DNA of 64,000 nt from Marinicrinis sediminis (GTDB taxonomy: Bacteria > Bacillota > Bacilli > Paenibacillales > KCTC-33676): assembly GCF_042685085.1 (NCBI RefSeq), contig NZ_JBHUMM010000012.1:1-64000 (forward strand), read 5' to 3'. Below the pieces are notes generated by a model. The model did no database searches. It saw only the letters and a program-made list of their open reading frames with translations, and was not told the DNA's origin. The translations under genes and the position numbers were made by a program. Position 1 is the stretch's first letter. Each line of letters opens with the position of its first letter. Of this stretch, positions 7,700-16,061 are shown piece by piece.

Positions 7700-9376
7700 C
7701 TATTTTACATAATCTGATCCATGTCGAGACGGATCACCATAGTAGCGTTCCTGATATTCCAATGCTTTAGACAAAGCTCTCGCTTTATTTAGCGATTCCT
7801 TGAATTCGCGTTCCGGATCGGAATCAATCACAATGCCTGCTCCGGCCTGCACATGCACAAGACCGTCCTTCACAAGCATCGTTCGTATAACTATATTAAA
7901 TTCCATATTGCCCCGATAGTCAATCCAGCCCATAGAGCCCGTATACAGTCCTCGTCTGACCGGCTCCAGCTCTTCGATGATCTCCATCGTACGCACTTTA
8001 GGTGCACCGGTAATGGTTCCACCGGGAAATTTCGCGCGAATGACATCCAGCGCATCGGCACCATCCCGGAGTTGTCCCGTCACTTCAGAGACCAGATGCA
8101 TGACATGGGAGTATCGCTCGATGACCATCAGTTCCTCTACTTGAACAGAGCCATAACGCGATACTCGTCCCAGATCATTGCGATCCAGATCCACCAGCAT
8201 GACGTGCTCGGCTCGTTCCTTCTCGCTTTCCAGCAACTCCTGCTCGAGAAAAACATCTTCTTCCTCGTTCTTCCCGCGGCGCCTGGTCCCGGCAATAGGG
8301 CGGGCAGAAACCTTGCCCTCGTGCAGCCTGACCAGCAGCTCCGGAGAAGCAGAGGCCACCTCAAATTCCGGAAAACGCAGATAGCCCATATAAGGGGACG
8401 GATTAATAAGGCGAAGCCATTCATACAATTCCACAGCACTTCCAACGAGTGGCCGGCTGCGTCTGAGCGACAGATTCGCCTGAAAGACATCGCCATCCAG
8501 AATATAGGCTTGAATGCGGCGAACCGCCTCCATATACTGTGCTTTGGAGAATGGAGAATGCCAACGTGGATCCTCATATAAGAAACGATGATCGGAATCC
8601 TCCGTGGCATAGCGTTCATAACAAGCCCGACGCCGCTGAACATCATCTGCATCTTCCTGTTCGAGCACATGCTGTCTGAACCATTCAAACATTCCGGACA
8701 CGACGCTCTGAGCAGATCGACATACCGCTCGCACCTCTTCGTCGGTAGCGTTGTCGAGGGTCGGATCAGACCGGTCGTTCTCTTCCTGACGGTTCATGTT
8801 CTCGATATAGATGCAATACAGTTGATCATCGGCATGATCCATGACATACAGCTCATGCACGCGAGTAAAGTAATAGGCCGGGCAATGGAGATCGTCTACA
8901 GCCCGGACAGGCAGACGCTCAATCTCTCGCGCCATATCATAACTGAAATACCCCGTAATGCCCCCAATAAAGGGCGGCAATGAAGAACAGACCTGCTCCG
9001 CTGGTGCCAGCTTGCCGCTATGCAGCCACAGGCGTAATGCGGAGATCGGATCGGTTGTCTCCCATTCCCGCTTCCCCTGCTCACCGGACGCATCCATCTC
9101 TGTCAATTGTCCATTCCCATATTGAAGCGATTGTGTGGCTGATCGGCTAAAATAGGTGTAACGCCCACTTTTGCCGCTCTCCAGCAGGGTCTGATACGAA
9201 GAATTGCCATGATCGTGTTGCAAGGCTTTCTGCCAGCTGGCTGCTCTCCACCCTGAGGGCAGCGAATAAGTAGCGACCATGGGTAGAAGCTTGTATCCTT
9301 GTTGATGCCACTGCAACCAGTGTCCTTCATCGATTTGAAACAATGGTGTACGTCCTCTCCAGGCACTGTCGTCCAA
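7700..9376 (-). CDS. pabB: Aminodeoxychorismate synthase component I
   Basis: Converts chorismate plus ammonia to 4-amino-4-deoxychorismate, the first step toward p-aminobenzoate. The chorismate-binding C-terminal domain is clear: SPSYMGYLRFP, ASASPELLVR, RPIAGTRRRG, VDLDRNDLGR and FPGGTITGAPK. The start is uncertain. The frame opens at a TTG (9376, 558 residues) without a good Shine-Dalgarno. An internal ATG at MVATYSLPSG would remove 32 residues, but the preceding QWHQQGYKLLP segment looks like family sequence. It is the first gene of the folate operon. Confidence 0.93.
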   Translation of the reverse strand: MDDSAWRGRTPLFQIDEGHWLQWHQQGYKLLPMVATYSLPSGWRAASWQKALQHDHGNSSYQTLLESGKSGRYTYFSRSATQSLQYGNGQLTEMDASGEQGKREWETTDPISALRLWLHSGKLAPAEQVCSSLPPFIGGITGYFSYDMAREIERLPVRAVDDLHCPAYYFTRVHELYVMDHADDQLYCIYIENMNRQEENDRSDPTLDNATDEEVRAVCRSAQSVVSGMFEWFRQHVLEQEDADDVQRRRACYERYATEDSDHRFLYEDPRWHSPFSKAQYMEAVRRIQAYILDGDVFQANLSLRRSRPLVGSAVELYEWLRLINPSPYMGYLRFPEFEVASASPELLVRLHEGKVSARPIAGTRRRGKNEEEDVFLEQELLESEKERAEHVMLVDLDRNDLGRVSRYGSVQVEELMVIERYSHVMHLVSEVTGQLRDGADALDVIRAKFPGGTITGAPKVRTMEIIEELEPVRRGLYTGSMGWIDYRGNMEFNIVIRTMLVKDGLVHVQAGAGIVIDSDPEREFKESLNKARALSKALEYQERYYGDPSRHGSDYVK

Positions 9377-9426
9377 AAAGATGGATTCCGCATACAGTTG
9401 CCCTTGTCTTGATATGTCTATCGCTT

Positions 9427-9455
9427 ATTATAATCGAAGAAACGCGATGTGAAAA
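9427..9455 (-). promoter_or_regulatory. Possible promoter of the pab/fol operon
   Basis: A perfect TATAAT (9427-9432) lies about 55 nt before the pabB start. The -35 region 17 nt upstream (TTTTCA) overlaps the T-run of the cysK terminator and matches consensus poorly. Confidence 0.35.
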
Positions 9456-9487
9456 AGCCCTCTGTCAGGAAATCATTGACAAAGGGC
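9452..9487 (-). terminator. Terminator after cysK
   Basis: An 11-bp stem (9457-9467 and 9477-9487, one G-U pair) is followed on the minus strand by a T-run, 28 nt after the cysK stop. It separates cysK from the folate operon. Confidence 0.85.
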
Positions 9488-9514
9488 CTTTCGATGAATC
9501 GGTATATGAATGGA

Positions 9515-10456
9515 TTACTGCTCGTCAAACTGATACAACGGTGTGCTTAGGTAGCGCTCTCCGTTACTTGGTACAACCGCTACGACGCGCTTGCCTTTGC
9601 CCAGCTTCTTCGCCACCTGCAGAGCGGCATATATAGCGGCCCCCGAGGAAATACCGCCCAAGATGCCTTCTTCTTTGGCAACTTGTCTGGAGGTCTCAAA
9701 GGCTTGCTCGTTTTCTACCTGAATCACTTCATCATAGATCTCTGTATTCAAGATACTCGGTACAAATCCAGCGCCGATGCCTTGAATTTTATGAGGTCCT
9801 GGGCTTCCTCCGGAAAGAACCGGTGAAGCGGCAGGCTCTACTGCGTAAATTTGAATGCCCGGGAAGTTTTCTTTGAGAACAGAACCTGCACCCGTGATCG
9901 TGCCACCGGTTCCAATCCCGGAAATAAACGCATCCAGCTTGCCGTCTTCGGCCTGAATCGCTTCTACAATTTCCGGACCTGTTGTTCTTCTGTGAATCTC
10001 CACGTTGGCCTGATTGTCAAACTGCTGAGGCATGAAATAGGAAGGATTCTCCGCTTTCAACTCTTCTGCACGCTTGATTGCGCCTTTCATCCCCTCTGGT
10101 CCCGGTGTCAGTACCAGCTCTGCGCCATAAGCCCGAAGTAGGTTGCGGCGCTCCATGCTCATGGTTTCCGGCATGACCAGAATGGCACGGTATCCTTTGG
10201 CAGCTGCCACCATCGCTAGACCAATCCCCGTATTACCGCTTGTCGGTTCTACAATGGTATCCCCCGGCTTCAGCTTGCCTTCTTTTTCAGCTGTTTCAAT
10301 CATGTTGATCGCAATCCGATCCTTTACACTCGCTCCCGGATTTTGAAATTCCAGCTTGACGTACACCTCTGCACTGTCCGCTGGAACGACACGATTCAAC
10401 CGAACTAGCGGGGTATCACCAATCAACTGCGTAATATTTTGAACCAATTTTGCCAT
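9515..10456 (-). CDS. cysK: Cysteine synthase A (O-acetylserine sulfhydrylase)
   Basis: A PLP enzyme making cysteine from O-acetylserine and sulfide. The PLP lysine is in NPGASVKDRIA (about residue 44), followed by EPTSGNTGIGLA and the glycine loop GIGTGGTITG. The ATG at 10456 is preceded by GAGGAGG and gives 313 residues; an upstream in-frame start would include the ribosome site and is rejected. It has its own promoter. B. subtilis has yacD between hslO and cysK; that gene is absent here. Confidence 0.97.
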   Translation of the reverse strand: MAKLVQNITQLIGDTPLVRLNRVVPADSAEVYVKLEFQNPGASVKDRIAINMIETAEKEGKLKPGDTIVEPTSGNTGIGLAMVAAAKGYRAILVMPETMSMERRNLLRAYGAELVLTPGPEGMKGAIKRAEELKAENPSYFMPQQFDNQANVEIHRRTTGPEIVEAIQAEDGKLDAFISGIGTGGTITGAGSVLKENFPGIQIYAVEPAASPVLSGGSPGPHKIQGIGAGFVPSILNTEIYDEVIQVENEQAFETSRQVAKEEGILGGISSGAAIYAALQVAKKLGKGKRVVAVVPSNGERYLSTPLYQFDEQ

Positions 10457-10525
10457 GATAGGGCCTCCTCCTTCGTCACTCGCCACATTATTTCCGAGTA
10501 AATCGCTAGGTTTTATCTTAGGTCT

Positions 10526-10554
10526 ATCTTACCAATGCCCTATTCACTTGTCAA
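10526..10554 (-). promoter_or_regulatory. Sigma-A promoter for cysK
   Basis: TTGACA (10549-10554) and TAAGAT (10526-10531) with 17 nt spacing, about 70 nt before cysK. The leader (10457-10520) has no inverted repeat that I can assign to a known regulator. CysK genes in Bacillus are controlled by CymR, but I cannot show a CymR site here. Confidence 0.75.
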
Positions 10555-10600
10555 CTCTATCTTGTGTACGGTGTCAAATGCGTTCTGCCTGGCATTCAGC

Positions 10601-11470
10601 TTACATGGACGCCATAATCTGCTGCAGCTTCGCTCCGTTGAACAGATATTTCTCATTGCAGAAATGACAAACAATCTCAGCCTGTCCGTCTTCTTCGAGA
10701 ATTTGGGACAGCTCTTCCTTCCCGAGGCTGATCAGGGTGCGTTCCACCCGTTCCTCGGAACACTGGCACTGAAAGCGGAGCGGGATGCGCTCGAGCTCGG
10801 TGAAGGAAGGGATCACTTTCCGCAGGACGTCTTCAATCGCCATGCCTTCCTCCAGATACTTCGTAACGGTATACAACTCGGAAATTTCTTTCTCAATCTC
10901 CGAAATTTCATCATCTGTCAGGCCAGGCAAGAGTTGAATGATAAATCCGCCTGCCGTCAGCAGCTCATCGCCCTTGCCCACGAGTACCCCGGAAGCAACA
11001 GCCGATGGCGTCTGCTCAGAGACCGCGAAGTAGTACGTGAAATCCTCACTGATTTCCCCTGAAATGATCGGAGAGCTTCCGCGGTAAGGCTCTTTCATTC
11101 CGAGATCCTTGATGACATAGATCTGGCCTTCTGTGCCTACTGCCCCTCGGACGTCGATTTTCCCTATCTCATTTTTCGGAAGCTGCACAGCAGGATTGTC
11201 GACATATCCGCGCACTTCGCCTTTGGCGTTGGCATCCACGACAATTTGTCCGATCGGACCGTTTCCCTTGACCTGGATGGTGAGCTTTTCTTCACCCTTC
11301 AGCATAAACCCCAGCATCGAGCCAATCGTGGCCGCCCTCCCGAGCGCAGCGGTAGCCGTTGACCATGTGTCATGCCTTTGCTGCAGTTCTGCCACAAGAT
11401 GCTTGGAGTACGCTGCAAACGCTCTAACTTTTCCGTTCATCGCGGTACCGCGAATGAGATAATCCTGCAT
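10601..11470 (-). CDS. hslO: Redox-regulated chaperone Hsp33
   Basis: A holdase chaperone activated by oxidation in the cytoplasm. The 289-residue protein has the Hsp33 core and the C-terminal zinc redox switch, C235-X-C237 and C268-X2-C271. All four cysteines are present, so the switch should work. AAGGGAG precedes the ATG by about 9 nt. It follows coaX by 47 nt and probably shares its transcript. Confidence 0.97.
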   Translation of the reverse strand: MQDYLIRGTAMNGKVRAFAAYSKHLVAELQQRHDTWSTATAALGRAATIGSMLGFMLKGEEKLTIQVKGNGPIGQIVVDANAKGEVRGYVDNPAVQLPKNEIGKIDVRGAVGTEGQIYVIKDLGMKEPYRGSSPIISGEISEDFTYYFAVSEQTPSAVASGVLVGKGDELLTAGGFIIQLLPGLTDDEISEIEKEISELYTVTKYLEEGMAIEDVLRKVIPSFTELERIPLRFQCQCSEERVERTLISLGKEELSQILEEDGQAEIVCHFCNEKYLFNGAKLQQIMASM

Positions 11471-11517
11471 GGATTCTTGCTCCCTTCTGATGCCTGTTTA
11501 TGGATAAACCTGAACCT

Positions 11518-12288
11518 TCACGATCCCTGATTGCGTTCATATAAGATTTTCAGACCTTGTAACGTTAATTGTCCGTTTACGATATCGATTGAATCACATT
11601 CGCCGGCGATCATTTCCGCCAGTCCGCCTGTGGCCACCACTTTCGCATTCACCTGCATCTCCTGCTTCACCCGGTTGACGATCCCTTCCACAAGTCCGGC
11701 ATAGCCGCAAATAATGCCCGCCTGCATCGACTGGATGGAGTTGCGTCCAACCACACTTTTCGGTGTTTTCAGTTCGATGCGCGGAAGCTTGGCTGCCTTC
11801 TGATATAACGCCTCGGTTGAAATGCCGATACCCGGCGCAATCGCCCCGCCGATATATTGACCTTTCTCGTCAATGTAATCAAAGGTTGTCGCGGTTCCAA
11901 AGTCAACAATGACGAGCGGCGCCCCGTACAATTGAATAGCAGCCACCGCATTCACAATGCGGTCCGCTCCCACTTCACGCGGATTTTCATACCGGACATT
12001 GAGCCCGGTTTTAATTCCCGGTCCGACGAACATCGGGGTTTGCTTCAAATAGATCTCACAACACTTCTCCAGCACATGAATGAGCGGAGGCACAACAGAT
12101 GAGATGATGATCCCCTCTACCTGGTCTTCGTGAAATCCTGCATGGCGAAACATCGTATGAATCATAATGCCGTATTCATCCACCGTGGCATCCCGATTGG
12201 TACTCAGTCTCCAGTGGTGGGCCAGTTTGTCACCTTCATATACACCAAGCACAATATTGGTATTCCCTACATCAATGACTAAAATCAC
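11518..12288 (-). CDS. coaX: Type III pantothenate kinase
   Basis: First step of coenzyme A synthesis. 256 residues with the ASKHA-fold signature MILVIDVGNTNIVLG at the N terminus, then GADRIVNAVAA and VIVDFGTATTFDYID. It overlaps nadC by 4 nt, which couples CoA and NAD precursor synthesis in one operon; in B. subtilis coaX sits next to ftsH instead. Confidence 0.97.
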   Translation of the reverse strand: MILVIDVGNTNIVLGVYEGDKLAHHWRLSTNRDATVDEYGIMIHTMFRHAGFHEDQVEGIIISSVVPPLIHVLEKCCEIYLKQTPMFVGPGIKTGLNVRYENPREVGADRIVNAVAAIQLYGAPLVIVDFGTATTFDYIDEKGQYIGGAIAPGIGISTEALYQKAAKLPRIELKTPKSVVGRNSIQSMQAGIICGYAGLVEGIVNRVKQEMQVNAKVVATGGLAEMIAGECDSIDIVNGQLTLQGLKILYERNQGS

Positions 12289-13160
12289 GGGCGCCCCCCC
12301 TTTTTCTTCTCATTCAGATCGAGACTGATATCCAGTGGCGAGATGTCATTGGTTAATCGCCCGACCGAGATCACATCTACGCCGCATGCTGCAATGGCAG
12401 CAATCGTATGTAGCGTTACACCCCCGGATGCTTCCGTCACCACATGGGGAGAATGTGCCTGAATGTGCGAAACGGCTGTGCGCATTTCCTCATGACGCAT
12501 GTTGTCCAGCATAATAATATCCGCTCCTGCTGCCAACGCTTGTTCGACCTGCGCCAGATTTTCGGTTTCCACTTCTATTTTCATCGTATGCGGAATCGCT
12601 GCTCTAGCCTGCTCAACGGCCTGCTGAATGCCGCCGGCCGCCTTGATATGATTATCCTTGATCATGACCGCATCATACAGGCCAAAACGGTGATTGTGCC
12701 CGCCGCCAACCTGAACCGCATACTTCTCCAATAACCGATGACCCGGTGTCGTCTTGCGTGTATCCACGAGACGGACAGCGGTACCCGCCACTTGCTGGGC
12801 ATATTCATGCGTCCGGGTGGCAATGCCGGACATCCGTTGCAATAGGTTCAAGGCGAGTCGCTCCCCGATCAGAATACTGCGTGAGCTGCCTTCCACAATG
12901 GCCAGGGTGTCTCCCTGCTGGACGGTGTCCCCGTCGGCCTTGAGCGGTTCAAACGATACCGTGGCATCCACCACCTCAAAAACCCATTGCGCAATCTTCA
13001 TTCCGCATGCAATCCCTGCTTGTTTCGCATGGATAAGGCCTTTGGATACATGTCCCTCCGGAATAGTTGACAGGGTCGTTACGTCCCCACTGCCTACATC
13101 TTCCTTCAGCCAATGGACAATCTGTTCTTTGATCTGTGTACTAGACGGATGAAACATCAT
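12285..13160 (-). CDS. nadC: Quinolinate phosphoribosyltransferase
   Basis: Converts quinolinate and PRPP to nicotinate mononucleotide. 291 residues. Visible features are LKEDVGSGDVTT near the N terminus, RMSGIATRTHEY, DTRKTTPGHRLLEKYAVQVGGG and the late EASGGV segment. Its start lies 20 nt inside the 3' end of nadB, and a GAGGAG ribosome site precedes the tandem ATGs. Confidence 0.97.
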   Translation of the reverse strand: MMFHPSSTQIKEQIVHWLKEDVGSGDVTTLSTIPEGHVSKGLIHAKQAGIACGMKIAQWVFEVVDATVSFEPLKADGDTVQQGDTLAIVEGSSRSILIGERLALNLLQRMSGIATRTHEYAQQVAGTAVRLVDTRKTTPGHRLLEKYAVQVGGGHNHRFGLYDAVMIKDNHIKAAGGIQQAVEQARAAIPHTMKIEVETENLAQVEQALAAGADIIMLDNMRHEEMRTAVSHIQAHSPHVVTEASGGVTLHTIAAIAACGVDVISVGRLTNDISPLDISLDLNEKKKGGRP

Positions 13161-14766
13161 TCACTCTCTCCTCTACCATCCCTTTTTCGCGATTCAAGAT
13201 CGTATGCTTGCGCCACATCAAATCATCTTTTTCTGGGAAATCTTCCCGAAAGTGCGCCCCGCGGCTTTCTTCCCGATGGATCGCCGCATTTGTAATCAGG
13301 AGCGAGCAGGTAAGCATATTCGCAAATTCATATTCCTCACGCTTGCTAATGGCATATTGATAAAAGGGCAACTGGCGTTGCAGTTCTGTCAAGCCTTTCT
13401 GTAAGCCCTTCAGGGATCGCTTGAGACCGACGTAGCGCAGCATAATCTTTTGCAGCTTCAACCGCTTCTCTACGATAGCCTGAATGGGGGGGGCCAGATG
13501 TTCGACGGAAAACGAAACATGGGAGGCCTGAACAGGCTCCAGTTCATGAATCCGCTCAGCAATCCTGCGACCAAACACAATCGCTTCAGACAACGAATTA
13601 CTCGCCAGCCGATTGGCACCATGCACACCTGTGGAAGACACCTCACCGCACGCAAACAAACGCTTCACCGACGTTTCTCCGTTCAAATCGGTGCGAACTC
13701 CACCCATCATGTAATGAGCAGCGGGGGCAACCGGAATCCAATCAGCAGCAAGATCCAGCCCATACCTTAGGCAAAACTGGTAAATGGTCGGGAAACGATG
13801 CTTGACCAATTCTTCCGATTCATGGGTGAAATCGAGATACACAAAGGTGGATTTCGTTTGTTCCATCTCACTGACGATGGCCCGGGCTACCACATCACGC
13901 GGGGCCAGTTCAAGCTGTGGGTGATACGATTTCATAAACCGCTCTCCCTTAATATTGCGCAGAACCGCTCCTTCCCCACGAACCGCCTCAGAGATCAGAA
14001 AGCGAGGAGCACCTGGATAGCAAAGGGAAGTAGGATGAAACTGAATGAACTCCACATCCCGAATATCTGCGCCCGCCCGGTACGCCATCGCAATTCCATC
14101 TCCTGTCGCCACATCCGGATTGGTCGTGTAGCGATAAAGTTGCCCCGCTCCGCCACTGCACAGCACAGTCGCCTTGGCCCGGACGAACTGCTTGTGACCC
14201 TGTTCATCCTGGACGAGTACTCCGACACATTCCTGTTGATCGGTGATCAGGTCGATCACATACCGGTCATCCCACATCTCAATATTCGGATGCTGATGTG
14301 CGGTATCCAGCAAGGCTCGTACGATCTCCGCTCCGGTAGCGTCCCCGTGCGCATGCAATATGCGGCGCTGACTGTGTGCCCCTTCCCGAGTCAAAGCGAG
14401 CATGCCATCCTTCTCATCGAACTTCGTACCCATGTGAATGAGGTCCTGCACCCCGGCAGGTCCTTCATGAACGAGCACATCTACCGCCTTTACCGAGCAC
14501 AATCCTGCTCCAGCGATCAGGGTATCCTGCCGATGATACATCGGAGAATCCTCTTCCGAGATGACGGCGGCAATCCCTCCTTGCGCATACCTGGTATTGC
14601 TCTCCGTCAATGATCTCTTGGTGATCAGGAGAACACGCTGATGCTCGGCCGCCTTAATGGCCGTAAACAAACCGGCGATGCCTGCCCCGACGAGAATGAC
14701 ATCCGTCTCATAGCGGGACAACGTATTTAAGTCAAACCCTGTCAAGTACCGGGGGAGTTGTTCCAT
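13141..14766 (-). CDS. nadB: L-aspartate oxidase
   Basis: A flavoprotein oxidising L-aspartate to iminoaspartate for NadA. The chosen ATG at 14766 gives 541 residues with GGAAGG 12 nt upstream. A longer frame from 14823 adds 19 residues without family character. FAD-binding VILVGAGIAGL, the active-site HGDATGAEI and EFIQFHPTSL, and CGEVSSTGVHGANRLASNSL are all visible. A terminator lies between nadA and this gene, so it may need another promoter or read-through. Confidence 0.95.
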   Translation of the reverse strand: MEQLPRYLTGFDLNTLSRYETDVILVGAGIAGLFTAIKAAEHQRVLLITKRSLTESNTRYAQGGIAAVISEEDSPMYHRQDTLIAGAGLCSVKAVDVLVHEGPAGVQDLIHMGTKFDEKDGMLALTREGAHSQRRILHAHGDATGAEIVRALLDTAHQHPNIEMWDDRYVIDLITDQQECVGVLVQDEQGHKQFVRAKATVLCSGGAGQLYRYTTNPDVATGDGIAMAYRAGADIRDVEFIQFHPTSLCYPGAPRFLISEAVRGEGAVLRNIKGERFMKSYHPQLELAPRDVVARAIVSEMEQTKSTFVYLDFTHESEELVKHRFPTIYQFCLRYGLDLAADWIPVAPAAHYMMGGVRTDLNGETSVKRLFACGEVSSTGVHGANRLASNSLSEAIVFGRRIAERIHELEPVQASHVSFSVEHLAPPIQAIVEKRLKLQKIMLRYVGLKRSLKGLQKGLTELQRQLPFYQYAISKREEYEFANMLTCSLLITNAAIHREESRGAHFREDFPEKDDLMWRKHTILNREKGMVEERVNDVSSV

Positions 14767-14833
14767 GGTGAACACCGACCTTCCGTAACATGCGATTTCC
14801 AACCTTTCGCAAATAAATGCCATTCAAACAGCG

Positions 14834-14873
14834 AAAAACAGAGATTCAACTGGAGTTCCCAATGAATCTCTGT
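14834..14873 (-). terminator. Intrinsic terminator between nadA and nadB
   Basis: A perfect 11-bp inverted repeat (14838-14848 and 14863-14873) is followed on the minus strand by five Ts. It starts 22 nt after the nadA stop. It should reduce or stop transcription into nadB-nadC-coaX-hslO. Confidence 0.8.
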
Positions 14874-14895
14874 CTGCATCACTCGTGACCTTTTA

Positions 14896-15837
14896 TTAAA
14901 CCGTCACTTCCAGCATCCGTTCGAGGGAACGACGTGCCTTGTCCGCAACCTGAGGCGGTACATAAATCTGCGGCTGCATCGTTTCCAGGCATCGCACCAG
15001 CTTTTTCAGGTTGTTGACTTTCATATTCGGACACACCAGAAATTTGCTCGCGAAATGGAACGTTTTGTCCGGGCTGTCCAATCGAAGCTGATAGCCGGTT
15101 CCATCCTCCGTGCCCACGATGAATTCTTTGGCCTCCGCCTGTTTGCAATATTTCAGAATGCCGGTTGTACTTCCTACAAAATCAGCCATCTCGACCACTT
15201 CCGGACGGCATTCCGGATGAACCACGAACTCGGCGTTCGGATACTTGGATCTCATTTCCTCTACGTCTTTGACGGTGAGCATATCATGTGTATTGCAATA
15301 GCCTTCCCAAATAATCATTTTCTTGTCGGTATACTGGGATACGTAGTGACCCAGGTTCTTGTCCGGAACCCAGATGATCTCATCTGAATCCACAGACTGG
15401 ATCACCTTGACCGCATTGGCCGACGTACAGCAGATATCGGTTTCGGCCTTGATCTCTGCGGAGGAGTTAATGTACGTCACAACGGTGGCATTGGGGTGCT
15501 TCTGCTTCAATGCACGCAGTCCTTCCACATTTACCATATCGGCCATTGGACAGCCTGCACGCTCATCCGGGATCAGGACGGTTTTGTCCGGAGCCAGTAT
15601 TTTGGCACTTTCCCCCATGAAATGCACGCCGCAAAAAACGATGACATCGGCATCGGTTTCGGCCGCTTTTTGTGCGAGCAGGAAGGAATCTCCCCGAAAA
15701 TCCGCCACTTCCTGAATTTCATCACGCTGATAATAATGAGCTAATATAATGGCATTGCGCTCTTTCTTCAATTGCAGTAAACGTTCCTTCAGCTCCAGAT
15801 TGCGTTGCTTTTTCGCCTCTATCGCTAACGTCTCCAT
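14896..15837 (-). CDS. nadA: Quinolinate synthase A
   Basis: An oxygen-sensitive [4Fe-4S] enzyme that condenses iminoaspartate with dihydroxyacetone phosphate to quinolinate. 313 residues. Cluster cysteines are predicted at C96 (ERAGCPMAD), C210 (HPECRPEV) and C269 (LVCPNMK). AGGAGG stands about 10 nt before the ATG. It is the first NAD gene transcribed and has its own promoter and terminator. Confidence 0.97.
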   Translation of the reverse strand: METLAIEAKKQRNLELKERLLQLKKERNAIILAHYYQRDEIQEVADFRGDSFLLAQKAAETDADVIVFCGVHFMGESAKILAPDKTVLIPDERAGCPMADMVNVEGLRALKQKHPNATVVTYINSSAEIKAETDICCTSANAVKVIQSVDSDEIIWVPDKNLGHYVSQYTDKKMIIWEGYCNTHDMLTVKDVEEMRSKYPNAEFVVHPECRPEVVEMADFVGSTTGILKYCKQAEAKEFIVGTEDGTGYQLRLDSPDKTFHFASKFLVCPNMKVNNLKKLVRCLETMQPQIYVPPQVADKARRSLERMLEVTV

Positions 15838-15967
15838 GCTGCAGCAACCTCCTCTATCTCAAATGCTGACTCTGTTCATACGTATCTCCTGTGATCGCTA
15901 GCTTCGTTCAAGCGATACGTTTCATAGATTGAGCAATAATTCACAAGTGCAGTTTTAGTTGATACTT

Positions 15968-15996
15968 AATTTACAGCACCTTACTGCAGGTGTCAA
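15968..15996 (-). promoter_or_regulatory. nadA promoter with possible operator
   Basis: TTGACA (15991-15996) and TAAATT (15968-15973) are spaced by 17 nt. The spacer contains an inverted repeat CACCT-N6-AGGTG, which could be a repressor site of the NiaR (nicotinate-responsive) kind. That assignment is inference only. The rest of the 15838-15967 leader, about 125 nt, has no recognised element. Confidence 0.65.
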
Positions 15997-16009
15997 TGTG
16001 CAGAGAATG

Positions 16010-16041
16010 AAAAATCCGGAATCCCCAATGGAATTCCGGAT
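16010..16041 (-). terminator. Terminator after ftsH
   Basis: A strong GC-rich hairpin (arms 16014-16024 and 16030-16041) ends in a T-run on the minus strand, about 20 nt after the ftsH stop. Confidence 0.85.
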
Positions 16042-16061
16042 CAAATCCAAGGATAACAATA

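Noticed and set aside
13798..14613. 271-codon plus-strand frame opposite nadB
   Set aside because: Same reasoning: nadB motifs on the minus strand are unambiguous.
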